From an uncultured Sphingomonas sp. (GTDB taxonomy: Bacteria; Pseudomonadota; Alphaproteobacteria; Sphingomonadales; Sphingomonadaceae), in contig CAMLSA010000041.1 of NCBI GenBank assembly GCA_946482655.1, positions 1 to 26,505 of the forward strand: a stretch of 26,505 nucleotides of DNA, read 5' to 3'. Every line of letters begins with the position of its first letter. Position 1 is the stretch's first letter. This document shows, in pieces, positions 8,496 to 16,324 of this stretch. The translations under genes and the position numbers were made by a program. The notes under the pieces are model-generated. The model searched no databases, had not been told where the DNA came from, and saw only the letters and a program-made list of their open reading frames with translations.

Positions 8496-8682
8496 GTGAC
8501 CACCATCGCAATAGAAATCTCGAGCTTCACCTGCAGCTGAGCCGCTTGTCAAAAGCGCACTTGCGACCGCACCAGATGCCCGCGCTGCGGCGCCAGAGGC
8601 CGCACTTAACCGCGATCTCTCGCCGGACGTTGTGGCGGCGATCCGTGTTGCCGGACTTTTCCGCATGTTTCAGCCCGCACGG
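8496..8682 (+). pseudogene. 5' stump of a second HsaA-like monooxygenase gene
   Basis: AAGGAG at 8482-8487 precedes a GTG at 8496 that begins MTTIAIEISSF, then stops at 8538-8540. One frame over, from about 8521, the DNA encodes AEPLVKSALATAPDARAAAP, ALNRDLSPDVVAAIRVAGLF and RMFQPAR. This is the N-terminal helix pair of acyl-CoA dehydrogenase-fold monooxygenases, similar in plan to the intact gene at 6255. The family would continue with YGG, but similarity ends at 8682, where the 3' end of the convergent PIN gene begins. So there is a frameshift near 8530 and a deletion of about seven-eighths of the gene. This is read by eye without alignment. Confidence 0.65.
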
Positions 8683-8685
8683 CAA

Positions 8686-9148
8686 TTACGGGCATTCCGA
8701 AGCGTCGATCAGTACAGCCAGTCTGGGATGAGCATTGTCCGCAAGCGGATTGACGATCGTCAGCCCCCGAGCCACGAACCCATGCTGCATGTCCTCGGAC
8801 AGTAGTAGCGCGCAACCTGCATCCGCTGCCGCGGTTACGATCGGCGCATTCCAGAATTGCAGCTTTTGATCGACCACAAGGTCGGCGGCAGACAGCACGG
8901 TGTGCGTTTCCGAGGTCGACGTTCCGAAGGCTTCGGCGAATTCGAGCAGAACCTCGCGCGTCTCTTCAGCGGACGCGCCACTGCGCCGCAGGACCATGAA
9001 CAGCTCGCCCAAGGTTTGGGCGGGAGCGATCAGGCTGGCCGATTCCGCCAATCGGGATACAAGCTCCCGAACCTTCGCGATCTTGTCATCATCTTCGGCT
9101 GACGCCCGCGAGGTAGGCGAGAATGTTGCTGTCGAGGGCGACGCGCAT
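8686..9148 (-). pseudogene. VapC-type PIN-domain toxin gene, frameshifted
   Basis: From ATG 9148 the frame reads MRVALDSNILAYLAGV, with the first acidic residue (Asp6) of the PIN nuclease site, then stops after SRR. One frame over, AEDDDKIAKVRELVSRLAES and IAPAQTLGELFMVLRR follow without a break, then SAADLVVDQKLQFWNAPIV and LLLSEDMQHGF, the other acidic motifs. The region is 463 bases, one more than a multiple of three, so a single inserted base (or two lost) near 9100 explains it. PIN toxins cut RNA in VapBC pairs. An intact toxin would be about 153 residues. The gene is probably inactive, unless the shift is a sequencing error. Its ATG shares one base with the antitoxin stop (TGATG). Confidence 0.75.
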
Positions 9149-9360
9149 CACTCGTAAAGATCGTGGCGCGACCAATCGCCGGAATGGCGGACGGGGAGAC
9201 GGGTGACGAACTTGAGCAGCCGGTCGACCGAACGGCGTTCCTGATCGTGATCGACGGGGCGCCCGCGAGACATCACGGTAAAGCTCTGACCTTCGGAGAC
9301 ATCGCGGAGAAGCTCGGAGAAATGCTTGTCGGCCTCGCTGGCGCTGATCGCTCTGTCCAT
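9148..9360 (-). CDS. Phd/YefM-type antitoxin
   Basis: The 70-residue product begins MDRAISASEADKHFSELLRD and continues EGQSFTVMSRGRPV, the standard Phd/YefM DNA-binding fold. Its tail RLPVRHSGDWSRHDLYE is the toxin-wrapping end. Between GRPV and DHDQERR the family usually has about six more residues (of the kind ARIVPV), so a short in-frame deletion is possible. It is first in an operon with the PIN gene, overlapping by one base. Such antitoxins neutralise the toxin and repress their own promoter, which would lie in the AT-rich DNA to the right. With the toxin frameshifted, it may persist as a relic. Confidence 0.75.
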   Translation of the reverse strand: MDRAISASEADKHFSELLRDVSEGQSFTVMSRGRPVDHDQERRSVDRLLKFVTRLPVRHSGDWSRHDLYE

Positions 9361-9585
9361 GCTTTAATTTGGTGGATAACACTAAGTTTGGCAAGGTTGG
9401 TCGAGGGTAGTTGCACTCAATTTTCAGAAAACTACAGTAACGTATACCTGATTTGGCAACAGAGAAAGTTTCGTGCATTTTATCATATAGAACGAAATTC
9501 ATCTAAATGTTTTCATCCACTTGATTTATCTCTACATTTAGGTTTCGATCTAGCGGCTGGCGCCATTGATGAGAGTTCTGCTATT
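9361..9585. other. AT-rich intergenic region between the antitoxin and putA
   Basis: This 225-base divergent spacer is strikingly AT-rich (for example around 9420-9545) against the GC-rich genes on both sides. It should contain the promoters of putA (plus) and of the toxin-antitoxin pair (minus). I could not settle on a -35/-10 pair: TTGGCA at 9453 has no well-spaced partner. The putA frame happens to stay open through it, but the composition is not coding. Confidence 0.5.
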
Positions 9586-12500
9586 ATGGATGCCATGAAC
9601 ACGCGAGGTCCTTTCGTATCCTTCGCGCCTCCGATCCGCGAGCAGGACGAATTGCGTCAGGCAATTACTCGTGCGTGCCGGAGCCCGGAGCAAGAGTGCA
9701 TGGCGCCGCTTCTCGAGGCGGCGGCGTTGCCGGAAGCGCTGGCGGCGGCCATTCGCAAGTCGGCGCATGTGCTGGTCTCCGTGCTCCGGGCCAAGGGGAA
9801 GGGCTCGGGCATGGCCGCGCTGGTCCAGGAATTCTCGCTCTCCAGCCAGGAAGGCGTCGCTCTGATGTGCCTGGCGGAGGCGCTGCTGCGCATCCCCGAC
9901 ACTTCGACCCGCAACGCCCTCATTCGCGAAAAGATCGCCGCGGGCGACTGGAATACATATCTGGGCGGCGATCGCTCCCTTTTCGTCAACGCGGCGACAT
10001 GGGGCCTGTTCGTCACAGGCAAGCTGAGCTCGACCGTCGACAATCCGGGATTGAGCGCTGCGCTCACACGGCTGATCGGCCGGTTCGGCGAGCCCATCAT
10101 CCGCCGGGGCGTCGAGCTGGCGATCCGCCTCATGGGCGAGCGGTTCGTGACCGGGGAAACGATCGAGGAGGCCCTGAAGCGCTCGCGCACCATGGAAGCG
10201 CGGGGCTTCACCTATTCCTTCGACATGCTGGGGGAGGGCGCCGTGACGGCGGCCGACGCCGAGCGCTACCATAACGATTATGAGAAAGCCGTCCACGCGA
10301 TCGGAAAAGCATCGGCGGGACGGGGGATTTTCGAGGGCCCCGGCATTTCGATCAAGCTCTCCGCGCTTCATCCGCGCTACGAGCGCCGAAAGGCGCGGCG
10401 GGTCATGGACGAACTGCTGCCACGTCTGAAAGCGCTGTGCCTGCTTGCCAAGGCATATGACATCGGCCTGAACATCGACGCCGAAGAATCCCACCGCGCC
10501 GAGCTGTCGCTCGATCTGCTGGAGGAACTGGCGGCCGATCCGGAACTGGCAGGCTGGAACGGGCTCGGTTTCGTGGTCCAAGCCTATGGCAAGCGTTGCC
10601 CCTATGTCCTGGATTTCATCATCGATCTCGCCAAGCGCAGCCACCGCCGCATCATGGTCCGCCTGGTTAAGGGGGCCTATTGGGACGCCGAGATCAAGCA
10701 GGCGCAGCTCGATGGGCTGGAAGACTTCCCGGTCTATACCCGCAAGGTCCACACCGACGTGGCCTATATCGCCTGCGCCCGGAAGCTGCTTGCCGCGGCC
10801 GAGCATGTTTTCCCGCAGTTCGCGACGCACAATGCGCAGACGCTCGCGACCATCTACCATCTGGCCGGCCCGGACTTCGCATTGGGCATGTTCGAGTTCC
10901 AGTGCCTGCACGGCATGGGCGAACCGCTCTATGAGGAGGTGGTGGGCCGGGGAGGCCTCAACAGGCCCTGCCGCATCTATGCGCCGGTCGGCAATCATGA
11001 GACATTGCTGGCCTATCTCGTCCGGCGTCTGCTCGAAAACGGGGCGAACTCGTCCTTCATCAACCGGGTTGGCGATCCCGCGGTTCCGATCGAGGACCTG
11101 ATCGCGGACCCGGCGGCGACCGTCCTCGCGTCGCGCGAGCCCGGCCTCCCCAACGAGCTGATCCGGATGCCGAACGACTTGTTCGACGACCGGCGCAATT
11201 CGGCGGGGCTGGATTTCGCGAGCGAGCAAGTGCTTGCCAGCCTGTCGCGGCAACTCTGCCAGAGCGCAAGGGTCGAATGGCGTGCGGCTCCGACACGTGG
11301 CGACGGCGAGCCGCAAGGGGTTACGCGCCCTGTCAGCAATCCCGCCTGGCGGACGGACATCGTCGGCTCCGTCCGGGAGGCGACCGAAACGGATGTCGCC
11401 GCGGCGCTTTCGCTGGCTTCTGCGGCCGCGGCCGGGTGGGCTCAAACCCCGGCGGCCGAACGCGCCGTGCGCCTCGACAAGGCCGCGACGCTGCTTGAGG
11501 AGCGTATGCCGCTGCTAATCGGGCTGCTCGTCCGCGAAGCCGGCAAGACGGTAGCGAACGCCGTCGGCGAAGTCCGGGAGGCGGTGGATTTCCTGCGCTA
11601 CTATGCCGCGCAGGCGCGCGAGCTGTTCGCCGGCCCGCATGCGCCGCTCGGCGTCGTGGTCTGCATCAGCCCGTGGAATTTTCCGCTGGCGATCTTTACC
11701 GGACAGGTCGCCGCGGCGCTGGCGGCCGGCAACGCGGTGATCGCCAAGCCAGCCGAGGAAACGCCGTTGGTCGCCGCAGAAGCGATCCGGATCATCATCG
11801 AGGCAGGCGTGGGCAGAGGCGTGGTCCAGCTCCTGCCGGGCGACGGCCGGATCGGCGCTGCGCTTGTTGCCTCGCCGCAGGTGGCCGGCGTGATGTTCAC
11901 CGGATCAACCGAGGTCGCGCGTCTCATTCAGGAAAAGCTGGCGCAGCGGCTCTCGCCGCAGGGGCGGCCTGTGACGCTGATCGCGGAGACAGGCGGGCAG
12001 AACGCGATGATCGTCGATTCCTCGGCGCTCACGCAGCAGGTGGTGGCCGACGTCATCGCCTCGGCCTTCGACAGCGCAGGGCAGCGCTGCTCTGCGCTGC
12101 GCATCCTTTGTATCCAGGAGGAGGTCGAGGAGACGACGCTGGAGATGCTGAGGGGCGCGGTCAAGGAGCTTGCCATCGGCCGGACCGACGAACTGTCGGC
12201 CGATATCGGTCCAGTGATTTCGCAGGAGGCGCAGTCCCGCATCGAGGCCCATATCGACGCAATGAAGGCGAAGGGCCATAAGATCGAGCAAGTCCCCCTT
12301 TCGTTCGCCGCACGCGCAGGCTCCTTCGTTGCGCCTACGATAATCGAGATCGAAGCGGTCGATGAGCTGGAGCGGGAGGTTTTCGGCCCCGTCCTGCATG
12401 TCGTCCGGTTTCAGCGCGATCGTCTCGGCGATCTCATCGATTCGATAAATGCGCTCGGCTATGGCCTGACATTCGGGCTCCACAGCCGCCTCGAAGACAC

Positions 12501-13260
12501 GATCGCGCAGGCGAGCGACCGCATCCAGGCCGGCAATCTCTACATCAACCGCAACATGATCGGGGCGGCGGTCGGCGTGCAGCCCTTTGGCGGGCATGGC
12601 CTCTCCGGAACCGGGCCGAAGGCGGGAGGGCCACTCTATCTCCCCCGGCTGGCCCGTGGCGCGGGCGTGCCCCGCAGGGCTGATGCGCCGCTTTTGCATG
12701 AGCTCAAGGCGCTCGCGGTCTGGCTGGACGCCAAAGGGCAGGGGAACGCTGCCGCGGCAGCGCTGGCCATGGGCCGGGATTCGCTGCTCGGGCAATGCGT
12801 CGAGCTCCCAGGCCCGGTGGGTGAGCGCAACATCTATTCGCTGCGTTCAAGAGGCGCTTTTCTACTCCTGCCGTCGACCCCCGAGGGATTGTACCAGCAG
12901 ATGGCGGCATGTCTGGCGACCGGCAATCGCGGCGTCGTCATGCTGCCTGACGGCATGGCAGCCGACATGCTGTCCGATCTTCCGCCCCCCTTGAAGAGCC
13001 GCTTCGAGGTTGCGGGGAGCTGGCCGAAGGGTGGCAAGCTGGCTGGCGTGCTCGCGGAAGCGGAGTCGGATCGGCTGCAGTCCTGGCTTCGCGATATATC
13101 CGGCTTAGCCGGACCGGTGCTGCCCGTACAGGCGGCGTCACCCGGCGAAGCAGCATCCTGCGAACCCGCCTACTGCCTAGACTGGATGCTCGAAGAGATC
13201 GTGGTGTCCACCAACACGGCGGCCGCCGGCGGCAACGCGACCTTGATGACGATTGCCTGA
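9586..13260 (+). CDS. putA: Bifunctional proline dehydrogenase / P5C dehydrogenase PutA
   Basis: The 1224-residue enzyme oxidises proline to pyrroline-5-carboxylate with FAD, then the semialdehyde to glutamate with NAD+. The proline dehydrogenase half shows GPGISIKLSALHPRYE, DAEESHRAELSLDLLEEL, VRLVKGAYWDAEIKQAQ and FEFQCLHGMGEPLYEEV. The dehydrogenase half shows ISPWNFPLAIFTGQ, FTGSTEVARLI, Glu801 (AETGGQN) and the nucleophile Cys835 (GQRCSA). A C-terminal domain ends with NTAAAGGNATLMTIA, typical of PutA. There is no N-terminal ribbon-helix-helix, so it is not a repressor; the size fits 'type B' PutA. ATG 9586 has GAGAG ten bases upstream; ATG 9595 is an alternative. The frame is open back to 9163, but that part is AT-rich and antisense to the antitoxin. 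Confidence 0.97.
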   Translation: MDAMNTRGPFVSFAPPIREQDELRQAITRACRSPEQECMAPLLEAAALPEALAAAIRKSAHVLVSVLRAKGKGSGMAALVQEFSLSSQEGVALMCLAEALLRIPDTSTRNALIREKIAAGDWNTYLGGDRSLFVNAATWGLFVTGKLSSTVDNPGLSAALTRLIGRFGEPIIRRGVELAIRLMGERFVTGETIEEALKRSRTMEARGFTYSFDMLGEGAVTAADAERYHNDYEKAVHAIGKASAGRGIFEGPGISIKLSALHPRYERRKARRVMDELLPRLKALCLLAKAYDIGLNIDAEESHRAELSLDLLEELAADPELAGWNGLGFVVQAYGKRCPYVLDFIIDLAKRSHRRIMVRLVKGAYWDAEIKQAQLDGLEDFPVYTRKVHTDVAYIACARKLLAAAEHVFPQFATHNAQTLATIYHLAGPDFALGMFEFQCLHGMGEPLYEEVVGRGGLNRPCRIYAPVGNHETLLAYLVRRLLENGANSSFINRVGDPAVPIEDLIADPAATVLASREPGLPNELIRMPNDLFDDRRNSAGLDFASEQVLASLSRQLCQSARVEWRAAPTRGDGEPQGVTRPVSNPAWRTDIVGSVREATETDVAAALSLASAAAAGWAQTPAAERAVRLDKAATLLEERMPLLIGLLVREAGKTVANAVGEVREAVDFLRYYAAQARELFAGPHAPLGVVVCISPWNFPLAIFTGQVAAALAAGNAVIAKPAEETPLVAAEAIRIIIEAGVGRGVVQLLPGDGRIGAALVASPQVAGVMFTGSTEVARLIQEKLAQRLSPQGRPVTLIAETGGQNAMIVDSSALTQQVVADVIASAFDSAGQRCSALRILCIQEEVEETTLEMLRGAVKELAIGRTDELSADIGPVISQEAQSRIEAHIDAMKAKGHKIEQVPLSFAARAGSFVAPTIIEIEAVDELEREVFGPVLHVVRFQRDRLGDLIDSINALGYGLTFGLHSRLEDTIAQASDRIQAGNLYINRNMIGAAVGVQPFGGHGLSGTGPKAGGPLYLPRLARGAGVPRRADAPLLHELKALAVWLDAKGQGNAAAAALAMGRDSLLGQCVELPGPVGERNIYSLRSRGAFLLLPSTPEGLYQQMAACLATGNRGVVMLPDGMAADMLSDLPPPLKSRFEVAGSWPKGGKLAGVLAEAESDRLQSWLRDISGLAGPVLPVQAASPGEAASCEPAYCLDWMLEEIVVSTNTAAAGGNATLMTIA

Positions 13261-13455
13261 AAGGTGCGGAGCTTTTCACCGCCGCTTTCGCGCGGGCGGC
13301 GGCGATCCAGCGCAGCGTGCGGGAAAGCAAATCGAAGGCGACGAAAATCGGCACGCGCGGCTCCCCGCCGGTCCACCGACGCGCTCCGGTGCAGCGTGTG
13401 CCGTAGAGACAAGAATAGAATCTTCGTCGATATGTTGTCTTGAACCTGAGCCGTT
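13261..13455. other. Gap between convergent putA and SDR genes
   Basis: I see no gene and no clear terminator hairpin with a T-run in these 195 bases. Frames crossing it on both strands are extensions of neighbouring shadow frames. Confidence 0.4.
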
Positions 13456-14139
13456 CTATCCGCCACGCGTCACCGGGATGAGCGCGCCGGTGATCGCGCG
13501 TGCAGCCGGGGAGGCGAGGAACAGGATCGTGTCGGCGATCGCCTGCGGACTGACCCATTTACCGGTGTCGGCGTCAGGCATGTCGGCGCGGTTCGTGGGG
13601 GTGTCGATGATGCTGGGCAGGATTGCGTTGACGGTGATGTCTTGTCCCGCCAGCTCGGCGGCCAGGCTCTCGGTCAGGCGGTGAACGCCGGCCTTCGATG
13701 CGGCATAGGCGCCCATGCCCATCTCCGCACGGATGGCGGCTCCCGCGCCCATGTTGATGATGCGGGCTCCGGCTGCCGAGGTGATAACGGGCAGCGCCGC
13801 CTTGATCATCGTCGCCGCGGTGACGACGTTCATCCGGTACATGCGATCCCAGCTCGCGAGGCTGCCGCCGCCGAGCGTTTCCCAGGTGAAGCCGCCGGCG
13901 ACGTTCACGAGAACGTCGATTCCGCCATGGGCTTCCTTAACCCGCGTCACGACCCGCTCGGCCGCGCCCGCATCGGTCAGGTCGACCCCGCCGAGATCGA
14001 GCGCGCCGGGAATCGAATCGGCGGCTTCGGGCATGAAATCGACCCGCGCGACATGGTCGCCCTGCGCCGTGAAGGCGGCGGCGACGACACGCCCGAGGGC
14101 GCCGAATCCTCCGGTGACGATGACGGAACGTTTGGACAT
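13456..14139 (-). CDS. SDR-family oxidoreductase with an atypical active site
   Basis: This 227-residue short-chain dehydrogenase begins MSKRSVIVTGGFGALG, with the nucleotide loop at 9-16, VNVAGG at 79-83 and YAASK giving Tyr145 and Lys149. The catalytic serine, normally 13 residues before the tyrosine, would be position 132, but the sequence there is INMGAGAA, with no Ser or Thr. Either the enzyme uses another residue or it has lost normal reductase activity. I chose ATG 14139, which has GGGAAG about eight bases ahead, over an upstream start at 14226 that would add a basic, unrelated 29-residue tail. It converges on putA and follows the RTX gene on the same strand. Function unknown. Confidence 0.85.
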   Translation of the reverse strand: MSKRSVIVTGGFGALGRVVAAAFTAQGDHVARVDFMPEAADSIPGALDLGGVDLTDAGAAERVVTRVKEAHGGIDVLVNVAGGFTWETLGGGSLASWDRMYRMNVVTAATMIKAALPVITSAAGARIINMGAGAAIRAEMGMGAYAASKAGVHRLTESLAAELAGQDITVNAILPSIIDTPTNRADMPDADTGKWVSPQAIADTILFLASPAARAITGALIPVTRGG

Positions 14140-14250
14140 GGTCAGGCTTCCCTTCGCGATTTTTTCAGCGCGACCATGCCGCCGACGCGGCCGTTTGTCA
14201 GCGGTCTTTGATAGCCGTGCCGACATTTATGTTGGAAGACCTCGGCCGTT

Positions 14251-15753
14251 TCAGACGAGGATGTCGCTCATCACGATGCCCCCGCCGACCTGGATCTCCA
14301 TGTCGGTCAGCCCGTTGCCGTCGATGTCTATGGTCACGAACCTCGACGAGCCGATACTCGCGATGTCGACGCTCGCGGCATTTATCGCGGTCAAGTCGAG
14401 CCGGTCCACGCCGCTCTGGAAATCGACCACCTGATCGCGCGCAGCATGGCCGACCCCCGAGTCCCCTGGCGCGAACAGGAATATGTCCGCGTCGTCCCCT
14501 CCGATCAGAACGTCCTTGCCGGCGCCGCCGGCGATTACATCCTCACCGGTTCCGCCGTTCAGCCGGTCTTGTCCGGTCTCGCCGAGGAGGCGGTCATCGT
14601 CGGCGCCTCCCGAAAGGAGGTCGTCACCCGCGCCGGCGTAGATGAAGTCCTCTCCGGTGCTGCCGGATAGCGTGTCCCGGCCGTCGCCGCCGTCCAGCTC
14701 ATCGGCGCCGGAGCCACCACTGACGCTGTCATTGCCGCCGTTTCCGACGAGCAGATCTGCGCCTGAGCCGCCGGAAAGCCGATCGCCGCCGAAGCCGCCG
14801 AAGACATAATCATCCCCGCCGTTTCCGGTCAGGCTGTCATTCCCCAGGCCGCCCATCATCAGGTCAGCCTGGCTTCGGCCGGCGGCCTGGTCATCGTTCG
14901 CGGTCGTGGGCGAGCCGACAAAGGTGATGCGCAAGAAATCCTGCTGGGTGAGCGGGCCGGCTATCGTCGTGGAATAGTCGGCGACTCCATCGCCCGTCAG
15001 GTCGATCGATGCGATGTTGCCGACGGAGCGCACTTCGCCCACCCGGCCGCTGAATTCGCCGACGAGATAGAGCGGGTTGACCGACGCGATCCGGTCGATT
15101 CCAGGCTGATAATCGCTGATGCCATAGTCGCTGTAATATTCTCCCCCTCCGGTATCGAGGATCGATTCGAACGCGAAGAATATGTCGTGCCCCGCGCCGC
15201 CGCGGTTCCCGAAGTTGGCAAGCATGACGTCATTGCCGTCGCCGCCGTCCGCCTGTTCACCATGCAGCTCGTCCGATCCGGCGCCGCCCTCGCTGAGTTC
15301 GTTGCCCATGATGAGATCGTCGCCGGCGCCTCCGTCGGACCTGAAGCCGGTGTGGATGATATCCGAGCCATCGCCGCCCTCGTTGAAAGCCGCGTCCAGG
15401 ACGTCGTCTCCGGCGCCACCTTCAGCCCTGCCTCCGGAGATCGTGTCGTTTCCGTCGCCGCCATATCCGACCGCATTGTCGCCGGCCGCTATGTGATCGT
15501 CGCCGGCTCCGCCATGGGCGCTCCCTTCGGCGAAGTCGATGGTCAGGCTGTCGTTTCCGTCGTCGCCGTGAAGGGACGCGGGGCCGTTTCCCTGGAGTTC
15601 GAGGCGGTCCGTTCCCGCGCCCCCGCGGATCGTGACCGGGCCGTCGGTGTCAGTGACCAGGACCTCGTCATCGCCGGCGAGCGCGTTGATCTCGACCTCG
15701 CCCGAAACGGCCTCCTCGAAGAGATCGTCACCATTGGTCAGATTGATGATCAT
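14251..15753 (-). CDS. RTX-type calcium-binding repeat protein (probably type I secreted)
   Basis: The 500-residue acidic protein is made mostly of glycine- and aspartate-rich repeats that bind Ca2+ and fold as a beta-roll outside the cell. Residues 44-190 hold about ten GGxGxD units; residues 300-425 hold canonical nine-residue RTX repeats. Between them (198-295) is a non-repetitive segment including DLTGDGVADYSTT. The C-terminus (DQVVDFQSGVDRLDLTAINA onward) resembles the cap of serralysin-type RTX proteins and should carry the uncleaved secretion signal. There is no N-terminal signal peptide and no enzyme domain. ATG 15753 has GGAGG seven bases upstream. No type I secretion genes are nearby. 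A role in the surface layer, adhesion or biofilm is possible but not shown. Confidence 0.9.
   Translation of the reverse strand: MIINLTNGDDLFEEAVSGEVEINALAGDDEVLVTDTDGPVTIRGGAGTDRLELQGNGPASLHGDDGNDSLTIDFAEGSAHGGAGDDHIAAGDNAVGYGGDGNDTISGGRAEGGAGDDVLDAAFNEGGDGSDIIHTGFRSDGGAGDDLIMGNELSEGGAGSDELHGEQADGGDGNDVMLANFGNRGGAGHDIFFAFESILDTGGGEYYSDYGISDYQPGIDRIASVNPLYLVGEFSGRVGEVRSVGNIASIDLTGDGVADYSTTIAGPLTQQDFLRITFVGSPTTANDDQAAGRSQADLMMGGLGNDSLTGNGGDDYVFGGFGGDRLSGGSGADLLVGNGGNDSVSGGSGADELDGGDGRDTLSGSTGEDFIYAGAGDDLLSGGADDDRLLGETGQDRLNGGTGEDVIAGGAGKDVLIGGDDADIFLFAPGDSGVGHAARDQVVDFQSGVDRLDLTAINAASVDIASIGSSRFVTIDIDGNGLTDMEIQVGGGIVMSDILV
14479..14856 (-). repeat. C-terminal canonical RTX nonapeptide block
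   Basis: Residues 300-425 contain about fourteen units of the GGxGxDxLx type, for example GGLGNDSLT, GGSGADLLV, GGSGADELD, GGDGRDTLS, GAGDDLLSG, GGTGEDVIA and GGAGKDVLI. These form the parallel beta-roll with Ca2+ bound between turns. Confidence 0.85.
15184..15624 (-). repeat. N-terminal RTX repeat block with 14-15-residue period
   Basis: GGAGxD and GGDGxD motifs start at residues 44, 63 (as GDDGND), 81, 98, 112, 126, 141, 156, 170 and 185. The spacing shortens from 19 to a steady 14-15 residues, unlike the 9- or 18-residue RTX period. Several GGAGxD and GGDGxD versions alternate. The bases between motifs are not conserved. Confidence 0.75.
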
Positions 15754-15929
15754 GGCGCGCCTCCGCCGTCAGCCGTCAGGGAACCCTGCAGCGCAGGAAG
15801 CGCCCATGGCGGATTAGGTTCCTCCTTCCGGCCGCGAAATTGCCATGGCTTCGACCGGAGTGGGACGACGCGCGGGCGAGCGATCAACACCTCATCCCCC
15901 GCAGGCCGTCTCCAAGTGGTTTGCCGATG

Positions 15930-16247
15930 CTATTCGGCCTTGACCGTCTGAACCACCTCGAACCCCTCGAAGCGCGGATGCCCGATATAGAGCGGCTTGT
16001 TGTCGCCGGCATTGCGATGGGCCTGCCGAAAGGCTTCGGATTTCGTCCACGCCTCGAAATCGGCGTGCGACCGCCAGACGGTGTGCGAGGAGAACAAAGT
16101 GTGGTCTTCCTGCGCAGGCCCGCGCAGCAGACGAAACTCGACGAAGCCTGGCACTTCCGTCAGATAGGTGTCGCGCGACGTCCAGACATTCTCGAACGCC
16201 TGCTCGTTGCCGGGCGCGACCTGGAAGCGATTCATGGCAATGTACAT
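15930..16247 (-). CDS. IsdG/HmuQ-like small monooxygenase (ABM domain), possible heme degradation
   Basis: The 105-residue protein has the ferredoxin-like ABM fold: MYIAMNRFQVAPGNEQAFE, PGFVEFRLLRGP and VWRSHADFEAWTKSEAFRQA. It has Asn6, Trp67 and His77, matching the Asn/Trp/His triad that positions heme in IsdG-type enzymes, so non-canonical heme breakdown for iron release is a reasonable guess. Database labels for such proteins usually say 'antibiotic biosynthesis monooxygenase'. ATG 16247 has a near-perfect AGGAGGAAG site six bases upstream. No heme transport genes are adjacent. It stands between the RTX and phosphate genes on the same strand, with 77 bases separating it from pit. Confidence 0.85.
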   Translation of the reverse strand: MYIAMNRFQVAPGNEQAFENVWTSRDTYLTEVPGFVEFRLLRGPAQEDHTLFSSHTVWRSHADFEAWTKSEAFRQAHRNAGDNKPLYIGHPRFEGFEVVQTVKAE

Positions 16248-16324
16248 CGGACTTCCTCCTGAAAGCTTTCCCGCCATATTGGTAAAGCGGCCGACCGACA
16301 CAACCGGTGAATTCTCGAGATCGG

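Noticed and set aside
9163..9585. Upstream extension of the putA frame by 141 codons
   Set aside because: The extension is antisense to the antitoxin, AT-rich and without PutA similarity; the family start fits ATG 9586.
9550..11445. 631-codon open frame on the minus strand
   Set aside because: It is the mirror of putA codons in GC-rich DNA, with a low-complexity Arg/Gly/Asp-rich translation and no domain.
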